A DNA stretch of 64,000 nucleotides from Pollenia angustigena (GCA_930367215.1 OV884059.1:59429393-59493392), one strand, 5' to 3'; counted from the first letter of the stretch, positions 50,958-62,872 are shown. Notes: generated by a model from the sequence alone, not told the origin. Numbers and translations are program-made.

Positions 50958-51845
50958 TTAGCGATTAAAACTAAAATAAATTGTTATAAACTAACTTTTA
51001 CGCAATTAATGATGACTGTTTTTTTAAAATATAAAAAAAATAATCTGGTCTAAATATGTCTGTAAATTCTTTTAAATCAAAATAGCTATAAAACCGTTTG
51101 TATTTTGTTTTTATTAGAGGGCCTTCCAATTTCAAGGTTAACCAATTGTGGTATTTATATCTGATGCTTTATCAAATCTACCTAAATACTTGTTTAAATA
51201 TTACCATTTATTTTAATTTTGTTTAAAATGAGTCACTTAAATGTATAAGGATTTAAAACAATATAATGAACAACTTTAAGAATTATTTGTAGCGTTTTCA
51301 AAATAATTTTTAGCATTTCTTTGCCTTGCCTAATGTCAGAGTAAGCTGTGAACAAATTTTAAGATCTGTTTCTATGTCATTGGGTTCGTCAATAAAATTA
51401 TCCTAACTTAAATGTTTCTAGCTTTTTGATTAAATTAAACATTTACGTACGCAAATACTTATTGTTGAATGTTTTGTTTTCAAATAACAAATGGGATTTT
51501 TTTTAGAAATAATAATATTTTTTAAAAATAATATGGCAACACGTGTAAGATTTTTGAATTGAAATGTAAGAAGAGACAATCCGTCTCTATAACTGAAAAA
51601 AAAGCAACAATCATGAAAACAATGCCTACCAATACACATAAATAACTTTTGCATATTCGTACATACTTAGGTATTTAAATTTAAGCCAAAAACAAATTGT
51701 AAAATATGTTTTTTGTTTCACATGTAAGGCGAACGATGCATATTTATATTGTCAATAAAATAAAAAAATCAAAAATCGCTGAATAATTTTAAAATCGTTT
51801 ATAGAAATATTTATGGAAAAAGTTAAAAAATTTTTGTTTGGTAAA

Positions 51846-51928
51846 GGTGGAGATGCCGAGATTTGAACCCCGGCAATATAACAAACAAACCTTCTTGGGC
51901 AACCGCCCAGACCATTGAGCTATTAACC
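51846..51928 (-). tRNA. tRNA-like module T2, copy in C9
   Basis: Boxes intact. Confidence 0.5.
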
Positions 51929-52054
51929 TTGTTAATAATAAAGCATTATAATAGAATATACTTCGTCATATTATTAGTTTAATTTGTAGGTATGTATTTT
52001 TCAATTAAAGCGAACAATCATGTACAAGCATGTGTACATGTTTCAAATAAAAAA

Positions 52055-52909
52055 ACAAAAAAACAACAACCACAAGGGTTTTTTTTTGGAAAAATTAGAG
52101 GCAGTCGTGGTTTTTTGATCATATCTCAGCCATTTGAGGACCGATCTTGCTGAAATTCAATAGCAAGAAATGGTGGACTATATGAGTTATTTTGGCTATA
52201 AAACTTGGACTCGGGAAGATCTATGGTTCCTGAGAATGGGTATTTTTCAAAAAAAAATTAATATTTTGGTCATAAATTTTTCGTATCTGAACCGATTTTC
52301 CCGAGTTTTTTATAAAATATGTTCTACTAAAAATTTCCGATATTTTGGTATATAAGTCATATCCATAGGACATATGACAGCCCTAAAATTTAGGTTTTTA
52401 TACAATTTTTAATTTTTTTTGTACGGGAGGTACCACGCCCACTTCTCCAATCCCGCCCCCATTTTGTAGGGTGGTGTGTATTGACAACCTTAATGTTTGT
52501 ACCTAATTTGGAAACTTTGGCTCTTGCCGTTCTCCAGATATACAGAAAAAAGCAATAAAAATACAACAACAACAAGGGATTTTTGGAAAAAATTAGAGGC
52601 AGTCGTGGTTTTTTGATCATATCTCAGCCATTTGTGGACCGATCTTGCTGAATTTCAATAGCAAGAAATGGTGGACTATATGTGACATAAATGTAAAACA
52701 ACCTAGCCGCTATCATGTCTGGATTATCCGGAAAACACATATCAAACGTAAGACGGACAGACGGACAGACGGACATCGTTAAATCAACTTCTCTTCTCAT
52801 ATGGACCCAGAATATATATACTTTATGGGGTCTAAAATCAATATTGTGGAAATTACAAACGTTATGACAAACTTATATATACCCTTTTACACCTGTGGTG
52901 AAGGGTATA
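52055..52909 (+). mobile_element. Partial DINE-like segment
   Basis: Three octamers; CCCGCCCCCATTTTG replaces CCCGCCCACATTTTG. Confidence 0.65.
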
Positions 52910-53089
52910 AAAATAAGGGTATAAAAAGGGTAAATTAAAAGGCGTAAATATGTATAAAATATACGTATATGAAGTTCATAAATATATTTAAAAAATTTTA
53001 AAAAGTGAAAAACTGACCAATTTCTTTTTAGATAAAAAGATTTATAAAATAAAAAAACAAAAAATAAAAAACAAAAAAAAGAATGGAAT

Positions 53090-53164
53090 GAATGGGATTC
53101 GAACCAGTAAACCAATAAGACATTGTTAATAGGCAGACCGTTTAGACCGTTCGACCATCGAACC
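53090..53164 (-). tRNA. tRNA-like module T1, copy in C10
   Basis: Boxes and T8 run intact. Confidence 0.5.
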
Positions 53165-53508
53165 GCATGAGAAGTCGTTGTTGATTTGAGTATTTGATAT
53201 CCATAATTATTTATATTAAATTAAAGTATGTATGTGTTTGTTGTTTGTGTGTAATACAGAAGGTAATATTAAATAAAAAAAAAAAGAAGTTTACCGCAAG
53301 TATTTTAAATGAAAAAAACCACAAAAAAAAACAACTATTTTACAGGGTTACCATTAACCGTTTTGAAACGTAAACTTTCGTTTTGGTTAATAAAAGTCGC
53401 AAACCAATTTAAATGTTTTTTATTTATCAATAATACAACATAAACATACCAAGAAATTGCTTAAATTGTGTATGCTTTTAAATCGCTTTTGTGCAGAAGA
53501 TATTATCA

Positions 53509-53700
53509 GGCCTGTTCTGAAAATCACTTTAACTCAAATCACGTGATTTGAAATCACATGTGCCTACTGATATCACACGTGTGATATTTTAGCGTCCCGT
53601 TTTTGTGTGATCTTCAATTGCAGAAAGCACACCAAGAAACACAACAACGGTATGACTTTCAAAACACCACAAAGTCACAGGTGTGATTTCAGAACAGGCC
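53509..53700. mobile_element. Palindrome-rich MITE, copy in C10
   Basis: A substitution lengthens the central palindrome to a perfect 18 bp, ATATCACACGTGTGATAT. Confidence 0.65.
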
Positions 53701-54439
53701 CGTATATAGGTATATATGAATCTATTTTTGTATAAATTGTCTAAAAAAGTGACTAATATGTTATCAATGTCAGCAATAAAAAGGCAAAGATTGCTTTTAA
53801 TATTTTGACGACACTAGATGACTGTTCGTTATGTTAGCGGTTTTTTGTAGTCGTAAAATTATATGATGAGGGCATTTCTAATATTCCCTAAATACAATTT
53901 TTTTTAGAGTGGATAACCCTGCTTGTTTGTATGGTTTTTAAGCAGTGTGACCATTTTGGCAATTTTGCAGCTTTACTTAGATTAAAAATTTTAATTTAGC
54001 TAAAATACTTTCATTAAGCGCTTCGCATTTTTTTAAGCATTTTAATTGAATGTTTCTAGCTTTTTTAGAATTATTTTAAAAATTGAAGAATAGGTATTGA
54101 TATAACTTAAGTTTTTTATGTATTATAATAAATTATAATAAATTTTGACTAAAAAAAATAGTTGTAGTCAAAATGAAATTTCGTATGGAAATGGATAATT
54201 CTTATTTTATTGTAAAAAAATTTTCATTTTATTTTTTTACAAGACGATAAGCCTGCATGTTTGGGCGATTTTTAATGAAGACTTTTAAGTAGTGTGGGAA
54301 TTTTTTATTTTTAAAAGTAAATTCAGCACAAAAAACTTAGATTTAGCTGTAAAATTTCCATTTGGCATTTTATTAGCTTTTTAGAAAAATGTTTTAAGCT
54401 TCTTTTGATTAATTTTTAAAGTTGGATGAAATAGTCTTA

Positions 54440-54755
54440 AGCGGCCCATACACTTGCAATATTACTGTATATGATATTCGCCATATTATTTAAATTTTGT
54501 CCTATATTATGCAATAAGTCGGACAATGGTTTCATTCATTCAATAAAAAGGTGAACATAAACTATAGGAATAGCATAAACAGCATTATACAATGTTGCCA
54601 ACACATTTCACTTTCTTTTCGTTGTGCAATAAAAATCAAAAGTCTTTTGATTGTTGCCAATATATTGTGCTACCATCGAATATCGCATACACATTGGCTA
54701 TATAATTGTACAATACGTAAAATTGAACAATTTTATTGCAAGTGTATGATCCGCT
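54440..54755. mobile_element. Harbinger-type MITE, copy in C10
   Basis: 316 bp with TTA on both sides. Confidence 0.8.
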
Positions 54756-55643
54756 TTAGCGATTAAAACTAAAATAAATTGTTATAAACTAACTTTTACG
54801 CAATTAATGATGACTGTTTTTTTAAAATATAAAAAAAATAATCTGGTCTAAATATGTCTGTAAATTCTTTTAAATCAAAATAGCTATAAAACCGTTTGTA
54901 TTTTGTTTTTATTAGAGGGCCTTCCAATTTCAAGGTTAACCAATTGTGGTATTTATATCTGATGCTTTATCAAATCTACCTAAATACTTGTTTAAATATT
55001 ACCATTTATTTTAATTTTGTTTAAAATGAGTCACTTAAATGTATAAGGATTTAAAACAATATAATGAACAACTTTAAGAATTATTTGTAGCGTTTTCAAA
55101 ATAATTTTTAGCATTTCTTTGCCTTGCCTAATGTCAGAGTAAGCTGTGAACAAATTTTAAGATCTGTTTCTATGTCATTGGGTTCGTCAATAAAATTATC
55201 CTAACTTAAATGTTTCTAGCTTTTTGATTAAATTAAACATTTACGTACGCAAATACTTATTGTTGAATGTTTTGTTTTCAAATAACAAATGGGATTTTTT
55301 TTAGAAATAATAATATTTTTTAAAAATAATATGGCAACACGTGTAAGATTTTTGAATTGAAATGTAAGAAGAGACAATCCGTCTCTATAACTGAAAAAAA
55401 AGCAACAATCATGAAAACAATGCCTACCAATACACATAAATAACTTTTGCATATTCGTACATACTTAGGTATTTAAATTTAAGCCAAAAACAAATTGTAA
55501 AATATGTTTTTTGTTTCACATGTAAGGCGAACGATGCATATTTATATTGTCAATAAAATAAAAAAATCAAAAATCGCTGAATAATTTTAAAATCGTTTAT
55601 AGAAATATTTATGGAAAAAGTTAAAAAATTTTTGTTGGGTAAA

Positions 55644-55725
55644 GGTGGAGATGCCGAGATTTGAACCCCGGCAATATAACAAACAAACAAACAAACAAAC
55701 CGCCCAGACCATTGAGCTATTAACC
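55644..55725 (-). tRNA. tRNA-like module T2, copy in C10, middle replaced
   Basis: The stretch CTTCTTGGGCA between the boxes is replaced by extra AAAC repeats (CAAACAAACAAACAAACC on plus), removing the TGGGC/GCCCA hairpin. The A and B boxes are untouched. Confidence 0.45.
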
Positions 55726-55848
55726 TTGTTAATAATAAAGCATTATAATAGAATATACTTCGTCATATTATTAGTTTAATTTGTAGGTATGTATTTTTCA
55801 ATTAAAGCGAACAATCATGTACAAGCATGTGTACATGTTTCAAATAAA

Positions 55849-56706
55849 AAAACAAAAAAACAACAACCACAAGGGTTTTTTTTGGAAAAATTAGAGGCAG
55901 TCGTGGTTTTTTGATCATATCTCAGCCATTTGAGGACCGATCTTGCTGAAATTCAATAGCAAGAAATGGTGGACTATATGAGTTATTTTGGCTATAAAAC
56001 TTGGACTCGGGAAGATCTATGGTTCCTGAGAATGGGTATTTTTCAAAAAAAAATTAATATTTTGGTCATAAATTTTTCGTATCTGAACCGATTTTCCCGA
56101 GTTTTTTATAAAATATGTTCTGCTAAAAATTTCCGATATTTTGGTATATAAGTCATATCCATAGGACATATGACAGCCCTAAAATTTAGGTTTTTATACA
56201 ATTTTTAATTTTTTTTGTACGGGAGGTACCACGCCCACTTCTCCAATCCCGCCCACATTTTGTAGGGTGGTGTGTATTGACAACCTTAATGTTTGTACCT
56301 AATTTGGAAACTTTGGCTCTTGCCGTTCTCCAGATATACAGAAAAAAGCAATAAAAATACAACAACAACAAGGGATTTTTGGAAAAAATTAGAGGCAGTC
56401 GTGGTTTTTTGATCATATCTCAGCCATTTGTGGACCGATCTTGCTGAATTTCAATAGCAAGAAATGGTGGACTATATGTGACATAAATGTAAAACAACCT
56501 AGCCGCTATCATGTCTGGATTATCCGGAAAACACATATCAAACGTAAGACGGACAGACGGACAGACGGACATCGTTAAATCAACTTCTCTTCTCATATGG
56601 ACCCAGAATATATATACTTTATGGGGTCTAAAATCAATATTGTGGAAATTACAAACGTTATGACAAACTTATATATACCCTTTTACACCTGTGGTGAAGG
56701 GTATAA
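55849..56706 (+). mobile_element. Partial DINE-like segment
   Basis: Three octamers; GTTCTGCTAAAAA replaces GTTCTACTAAAAA. Confidence 0.65.
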
Positions 56707-56885
56707 AAATAAGGGTATAAAAAGGGTAAATTAAAAGGCGTAAATATGTATAAAATATACGTATATGAAGTTCATAAATATATTTAAAAAATTTTAAAAA
56801 GTGAAAAACTGACCAATTTCTTTTTAGATAAAAAGATTTATAAAATAAAAAAACAAAAAATAAAAAACAAAAAAAAGAATGGAAT

Positions 56886-56960
56886 GAATGGGATACGAAC
56901 CAGTAAACCAATAAGACATTGTTAAGAGGCAGACCGTTTAGACCGTTCGACCATCGAACC
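56886..56960 (-). pseudogene. tRNA-like module T1, copy in C11, B box broken
   Basis: The B box reads GGTTCGTATCC; the A after CG that is near-invariant in Pol III B boxes has become T. The loop region also differs (GTTAAGAGG). Confidence 0.5.
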
Positions 56961-57303
56961 GCATGAGAAGTCGTTGTTGATTTGAGTATTTGATATCCAT
57001 AATTATTTATATTAAATTAAAGTATGTATGTGTTTGTTGTTTGTGTGTAATACAGAAGGTAATATTAAATAAAAAAAAAAAAGAAGTTTACCGCAAGTAT
57101 TTTAAATGAAAAAAACCACAAAAAAACAACTATTTTACAGGGTTACCATTAACCGTTTTGAAACGTAAACTTTCGTTTTGGTTAATAAAAGTCGCAAACC
57201 AATTTAAATGTTTTTTATTTATCAATAATACAACATAAACATACCAAGAAATTGCTTAAATTGTGTATGCTTTTAAATCGCTTTTGTGCAGAAGATATTA
57301 TCA

Positions 57304-57495
57304 GGCCTGTTCTGAAAATCACTTTAACTCAAATCACGTGATTTGAAATCACATGTGCCTACTGAAATCACACGTGTGATATTTTAGCGTCCCGTTTTTG
57401 TGTGATCTTCAATTGCAGAAAGCACACCAAGAAACACAACAACGGTATGACTTTCAAAACACCACAAAGTCGCAGGTGTGATTTCAGAACAGGCC
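57304..57495. mobile_element. Palindrome-rich MITE, copy in C11
   Basis: 192 bp; AGTCGCAGGTG replaces AGTCACAGGTG near the right end. Confidence 0.65.
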
Positions 57496-58232
57496 CGTAT
57501 ATAGGTATATATGGATATATTTTTGTATAAATTGTCTAAAAAAGTGACTAATATGTTATCAATGTCAGCAATAAAAAGGCAAAGATTGCTTTTAATATTT
57601 TGACGACACTAGATGACTGTTCGTTATGTTAGCGGTTTTTTGTAGTCGTAAAATTATATGATGAGGGCATTTCTAATATTCCCTAAATACAATTTTTTTT
57701 AGAGTGGATAACCCTGCTTGTTTGTATGGTTTTTAAGCAGTGTGACCATTTTGGCAATTTTGCAGCTTTACTTAGATTAAAAATTTTAATTTAGCTAAAA
57801 TACTTTCATTAAGCGCTTCGCATTTTTTTAAGCATTTTAATTGAATGTTTCTAGCTTTTTTAGAATTATTTTAAAAATTGAAGAATAGGTATTGATATAA
57901 CTTAAGTTTTTTATGTATTATAATAAATTATAATAAATTTTGACTAAAAAAAATAGTTGTAGTCAAAATGAAATTTCGTATGGAAATGGATAATTCTTAT
58001 TTTATTGTAAAAAAATTTTCATTATTTTTTTACAAGACGATAAGCCTGCATGTTTGGGCGATTTTTAATGAAGACTTTTAAGTAGTGTGGGAATTTTTTA
58101 TTTTTGAAAGTAAATTCAGCACAAAAAACTTAGATTTAGCTGTAAAATTTCCATTTGGCATTTTATTAGCTTTTTAGAAAAATGTTTTAAGCTTCTTTTG
58201 ATTAATTTTTAAAGTTGGATGAAATAGTCTTA

Positions 58233-58548
58233 AGCGGCCCATACACTTGCAATATTACTGTATATGATATTCGCCATATTATTTAAATTTTGTCCTATAT
58301 TATGCAATAAGTCGCACAATGGTTTCATTCATTCAATAAAAAGGTGAACATAAACTATAGGAATAGCATAAACAGCATTATACAATGTTGCCAACACATT
58401 TCACTTTCTTTTCGTTGTGCAATAAAAATCAAAAGTCTTTTGATTGTTGCCAATATATTGTGCTACCATCGAATATCGCATACACATTGGCGATATAATT
58501 GTACAATACGTAAAATTGAACAATTTTATTGCAAGTGTATGATCCGCT
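58233..58548. mobile_element. Harbinger-type MITE, copy in C11
   Basis: 316 bp with TTA on both sides; one interior change (GGCGATATAA). Confidence 0.8.
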
Positions 58549-59436
58549 TTAGCGATTAAAACTAAAATAAATTGTTATAAACTAACTTTTACGCAATTAA
58601 TGATGACTGTTTTTTTAAAATATAAAAAAAATAATCTGGTCTAAATATGTCTGTAAATTCTTTTAAATCAAAATAGCTATAAAACCGTTTGTATTTTGTT
58701 TTTATTAGAGGGCCTTCCAATTTCAAGGTTAACCAATTGTGGTATTTATATCTGATGCTTTATCAAATCTACCTAAATACTTGTTTAAATATTACCATTT
58801 ATTTTAATTTTGTTTAAAATGAGTCACTTAAATGTATAAGGATTTAAAACAATATAATGAACAACTTTAAGAATTATTTGTAGCGTTTTCAAAATAATTT
58901 TTAGCATTTCTTTGCCTTGCCTAATGTCAGAGTAAGCTGTGAACAAATTTTAAGATCTGTTTCTATGTCATTGGGTTCGTCAATAAAATTATCCTAACTT
59001 AAATGTTTCTAGCTTTTTGATTAAATTAAACATTTACGTACGCAAATACTTATTGTTGAATGTTTTGTTTTCAAATAACAAATGGGATTTTTTTTAGAAA
59101 TAATAATATTTTTTAAAAATAATATGGCAACACGTGTAAGATTTTTGAATTGAAATGTAAGAAGAGACAATCCGTCTCTATAACTGAAAAAAAAGCAACA
59201 ATCATGAAAACAATGCCTACCAATACACATAAATAACTTTTGCATATTCGTACATACTTAGGTATTTAAATTTAAGCCAAAAACAAATTGTAAAATATGT
59301 TTTTTGTTTCACATGTAAGGCGAACGATGCATATTTATATTGTCAATAAAATAAAAAAATCAAAAATCGCTGAATAATTTTAAAATCGTTTATAGAAATA
59401 TTTATGGAAAAAGTTAAAAAATTTTTGTTTGGTAAA

Positions 59437-59519
59437 GGTGGAGATGCCGAGATTTGAACCACGGCAATATAACAAACAAACCTTCTTGGGCAACCGCCCA
59501 GACCATTGAGCTATTAACC
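59437..59519 (-). tRNA. tRNA-like module T2, copy in C11
   Basis: Boxes intact, but the T stem carries a change (GAACCACGGC on plus for GAACCCCGGC) that weakens pairing. Confidence 0.45.
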
Positions 59520-59644
59520 TTGTTAATAATAAAGCATTATAATAGAATATACTTCGTCATATTATTAGTTTAATTTGTAGGTATGTATTTTTCAATTAAA
59601 GCGAACAATCATGTACAAGCATGTGTACATGTTTCAAATAAAAA

Positions 59645-60503
59645 AACAAAAAAACAACAACCACAAGGGTTTTTTTTTGGAAAAATTAGAGGCAGTCGTG
59701 GTTTTTTGATCATATCTCAGCCATTTGAGGACCGATCTTGCTGAAATTCAATAGCAAGAAATGGTGGACTATATGAGTTATTTTGGCTATAAAACTTGGA
59801 CTCGGGAAGATCTATGGTTCCTGAGAATGGGTATTTTTCAAAAAAAAATTAATATTTTGGTCATAAATTTTTCGTATCTGAACCGATTTTCCCGAGTTTT
59901 TTATAAAATATGTTCTACTAAAAATGTCCGATATTTTGGTATATAAGTCATATCCATAGGACATATGACAGCCCTAAAATTTAGGTTTTTATACAATTTT
60001 TAATTTTTTTTGTACGGGAGGTACCACGCCCACTTCTCCAATCCCGCCCACATTTTGTAGGGTGGTGTGTATTGACAACCTTAATGTTTGTACCTAATTT
60101 GGAAACTTTGGCTCTTGCCGTTCTCCAGATATACAGAAAAAAGCAATAAAAATACAACAACAACAAGGGATTTTTGAAAAAAATTAGAGGCAGTCGTGGT
60201 TTTTTGATCATATCTCAGCCATTTGTGGACCGATCTTGCTGAATTTCAATAGCAAGAAATGGTGGACTATATGTGACATAAATGTAAAACAACCTAGCCG
60301 CTATCATGTCTAGATTATCCGGAAAACACATATCAAACGTAAGACGGACAGACGGACAGACGGACATCGTTAAATCAACTTCTCTTCTCATATGGACCCA
60401 GAATATATATACTTTATGGGGTCTAAAATCAATATTGTGGAAATTACAAACGTTATGACAAACTTATATATACCCTTTTACACCTGTGGTGAAGGGTATA
60501 AAA
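59645..60503 (+). mobile_element. Terminal DINE-like segment at the array edge
   Basis: Three octamers and an intact terminal stem-loop ending GGTGAAGGGTATAA. The repeat stops here and the following AACAAGCAAATAACAAATTT is not found elsewhere in the window, so the array edge coincides with the element terminus. Confidence 0.7.
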
Positions 60504-61479
60504 ACAAGCAAATAACAAATTTTTTCCTTCAATTTATGTAAAAAGGCATACAAAACTTTTAGAAAGAAAATCAGATCCAGTAAAGTTTTGTGTGAATTGT
60601 CGACATTTTACGACACGATTGTTCTTTCGAAAATTGCTTTAAAATATTTGATCTGCCGGCTTTCTTATGGTGTTTTCTCTTCTAAAAAATAATGATGCAT
60701 TATAGTTGTGTAATATATATTTATTAGGTTACACGAACCCTTACAAAGTGATACATTTTTCTAAATTACAATGGAACAAAATAATATGTAGCTACGTTTT
60801 TCACTCAACATTAATGTGTATTTCGCGTGTTAAATATTGAATGCAAAGTTTGTACTAAAAGCGATATTCACCACGCTTGTAGCAGTTTTTAACATTAAAT
60901 TTTCTTACAATTCCAATAAGCGTTAGCAGCACTGCTTTTCAATAATTAATGTCAGCTGTTGTTAAAAATTTTGCGACAAAAAAAATATAATAAAAGTAAA
61001 ACAAACGAAAAACAAAAAGTTTTAACATCCATATCAATATACATAACTAAAAATCACAATATAACGCAAATTGTCCGCAAACACAAGAAAAAAAAATACT
61101 TGCTTGCATAAAAAAGTACTTTACGCGGATGCAAAAAAGGTTATTATCTCACACTCAGTTAAACCTCCGGGTAAGAAATGGAACAAATTTGCCATTTATT
61201 GTTGCAACATGTTTAGAAAGGAAAACGACAACTTCTCACATTTTTGCATATATTTTTAGAATGGAACAAAAACCGACACGAATGGTAGCATACATGGAAC
61301 ATTTTTGTCAGAAAAGATTTTACAGTGCCGGATCAAAGAAGATTAACAGGAGAACACATAAGACAGAGAGTATTGCTGATGTCTATATCTGATGAGTTGG
61401 TACTTCCGTGTCTTAATCCGATATAGTAATATCCTTTTTTTTACCTACTTTCGTAGTTATAGAAGGAGCAGGTAACCTA
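60504..61479. other. Non-repeated flank without a recognisable gene
   Basis: About 1 kb of AT-rich sequence unlike the array. A purine-rich stretch (60970-61070) followed by ATGCAAAAAAGG at 61129, a donor-like GGGTAAGAA (61169-61177) and an acceptor-like ATTTTACAG (61315-61323) could be a small 5' exon and intron, but no conserved peptide supports this. Two overlapping short ORFs (to 61259 and 61392) look random. Confidence 0.3.
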
Positions 61480-61545
61480 GTATTTGAAGTAGTAGAAGAA
61501 TAACATTGAGGTAGTTGTTTAATAACATTGAAGCAGTATTAATAT
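61480..61545 (+). repeat. Decayed 22-bp minisatellite, left half
   Basis: Three 22-bp units begin at 61480, 61502 and 61524 and share a TTGARGYAGT core (AACATTGAGGTAGT, AACATTGAAGCAGT). The last ends exactly where the hAT-like element begins. Confidence 0.6.
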
Positions 61546-61796
61546 CAGTGTTACCACCAGCAAAGTTCAAAATTACACTTGAGATGAAGCAAAATTACCC
61601 AATTTAAATGAAATTACACCTGATATAAAATTTAAACTTTATTTAATAAAAAGACATTTTCACAGAACACAACAAACTTATTGGAAGAAGAAGTCAAATT
61701 GTTAAGATTCTTATTGTAATTAAAAAAAAAATTAACAAAAATAACAATAAAGCATAAAAACAATTAATTAAGCTTAAAATAAAACTCCTAAAATAA

Positions 61797-61925
61797 TCAC
61801 CCCTATCGTGAATAAAAATTACTTGGGAGTTTTTTCCCTTTTCCCATTTTTACTATTGAATTAACATAGGAAAAATGGAAAAAGGGAAAAAACTCCCAAG
61901 GAATTTTTATTCGCTATAGAGGTGA
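61797..61925. mobile_element. Foldback (long hairpin) element
   Basis: Two arms of about 55 bp form a near-perfect inverted repeat: TCACCCCTATCGTGAATAAA on the left against TTTATTCGCTATAGAGGTGA on the right, with the CTTGGGAGTTTTTTCCCTTT block mirrored between them and a spacer of ~15 bp. AAT borders both outer CAC/GTG ends, which could be a 3-bp duplication. It carries no ORF and the family is unknown. Confidence 0.7.
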
Positions 61926-62186
61926 ATGAGTTTAACTTCCACATTTGGTTGCATATATCTACAGAAGGTTCAAAATGATCATTGCCATTCCTTTATAATG
62001 GGTGTGTTTAAGCCCGATAGAGGTTACGAAAAGTTAGCTGTCAAACGAACTGCCATACAGCCAACAATGCTTGATAAAGTGGAACAAAATTGGACGTCTG
62101 CAATGCGTTTCGTCAAGGACAAGAGCGGTGCCTATTTTTTTTTAAAATCAGTTTTAAATGGTAATGCCGGTTCTAAATCACTATGA
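61926..62186 (+). CDS. Uncharacterised 86-codon ORF inside the hAT-like element
   Basis: I do not recognise this product. From about residue 14 the peptide has an ordinary protein composition (KVQNDHCHSFIMGVFKPDRG, then a WTSAMRFVKDKSGAYFF segment), unlike the low-complexity ORFs of the array. An acceptor-like CATATATCTACAG (61951-61963) precedes AAGGTTCAAAATG, and a donor-like AAATGGTAATGCC lies near 62157-62169, so it may be a single exon of transposase or captured host sequence rather than an ORF starting at the ATG at 61926. No known hAT motif (zinc-finger BED, RNase H residues, dimerisation domain) is evident in so short a piece. Confidence 0.25.
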   Translation: MSLTSTFGCIYLQKVQNDHCHSFIMGVFKPDRGYEKLAVKRTAIQPTMLDKVEQNWTSAMRFVKDKSGAYFFLKSVLNGNAGSKSL

Positions 62187-62289
62187 CAGTCATCTCTATC
62201 CAAATCTAAGAGTCCATCTTCCGACATTCATCATTTGAAAATATATACATATTTAATGATTAAAGAATTTTCTTAAAAAGAAACTGGGA

Positions 62290-62745
62290 CTTTGGTTCAG
62301 AAGACTGTGCATTTTTATGGGGGGGTTTCTCAGAGGCTGAAAGCTCTCTGTCTGTTATCCACTTGGGGGTAGCAAGAATCGATTCCTCTGTCGAAATTCC
62401 CAAGCATCTTACAACTTCCGGTCTTAGACCAAGTGCTCCCTGGTAATGTCATGCAGGCTTCCGTCTGGTGGCAGTTAAAGTGAGAAGGCGTACCGTACCG
62501 AGTATCCAGAGTGCATGCTAACACCTATGCGTCGCTGGAAACTAGGTGACAATCCAATACCAATTAGTCGCTGAAACTCAACTGTATTTAGCCGGCCTAG
62601 CGGTTTTTAGGCAGCCCAAATTCTAGGCCTAATCAGTCGATCTTCTTAAGCCCAATCGATTATAGAAACGTCAACAAATTTGAATTTAAATTACTATCCC
62701 CCCACGATGACGACTTTTGGCTTTGACGCCCTATGTTTTCCGTGA
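62290..62745. other. GC-richer block of unknown origin in the hAT-like element
   Basis: Base composition rises clearly above the surroundings (CTTCCGTCTGGTGGCAG, TAGCCGGCCTAGCGG, CCCCCCACGATGACGAC). A 64-codon minus-strand ORF (62330-62524) has no recognisable domain. It may be a fragment of another transposon, such as a retroelement 3' region, or captured host DNA. Confidence 0.35.
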
Positions 62746-62811
62746 ACATTTTATTTAAATATTTAATTGTACATTTTTTTTGTATTTATACTATTTTTTT
62801 AGATAAATAAT

Positions 62812-62814
<3 letters not shown>

Positions 62815-62859
<45 letters not shown>
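62815..62859. repeat. (AT)n microsatellite
   Basis: About 22 uninterrupted AT units, followed by a T run and an A run. Confidence 0.95.

Positions 62860-62872
<13 letters not shown>

Larger units (their letters stand above)
49257..52054 (+). repeat. Core monomer C9 (A-type, lead-in missing)
   Basis: Starts at ACAAAAAATAAAAAACAAAA, just upstream of T1, so ~160 bp of lead-in is absent. T1 is thereby brought within ~40 bp of a DINE terminus. Confidence 0.85.
52910..55848 (+). repeat. Core monomer C10 (A-type)
   Basis: Complete core with private changes such as AAGTCGGACAATGG near 54518, and a rewritten T2. Confidence 0.85.
56707..59644 (+). repeat. Core monomer C11 (A-type), last in the array
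   Basis: Complete core with more private changes than its neighbours (for example ATTATTTTTTTACAAG near 58022 and TTGGCGATATAAT near 58488), including mutations in both tRNA-like modules. More divergence at an array edge is expected if homogenisation is weaker there. Confidence 0.85.
1..60503. repeat. Composite tandem array of core + DINE-like monomers
   Basis: The same series of landmarks (T1, GGCCTG MITE, Harbinger MITE or its empty site, T2, DINE 3' end) returns in the same orientation through the whole interval. Distances between equivalent points are 5,322 bp at the left, 4,690 and 5,199 bp in the middle, and 3,794, 3,101, 3,794, 3,800, 5,053, 3,798 and 3,793 bp at the right. Copies differ by only scattered substitutions within a subfamily, so amplification or homogenisation is recent. 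The left end lies outside the window. I infer a satellite-like, probably heterochromatic locus. A collapsed or over-expanded assembly of a real array is the main alternative for the exact copy number. Confidence 0.93.

Noticed and set aside
61129..61392. 87-codon plus-strand ORF and an overlapping 62-codon ORF in the right flank
   Set aside because: Two frames overlap, one starts with TTG, and neither shows a domain. A cryptic 5' exon with donor near 61171 is possible but unsupported.
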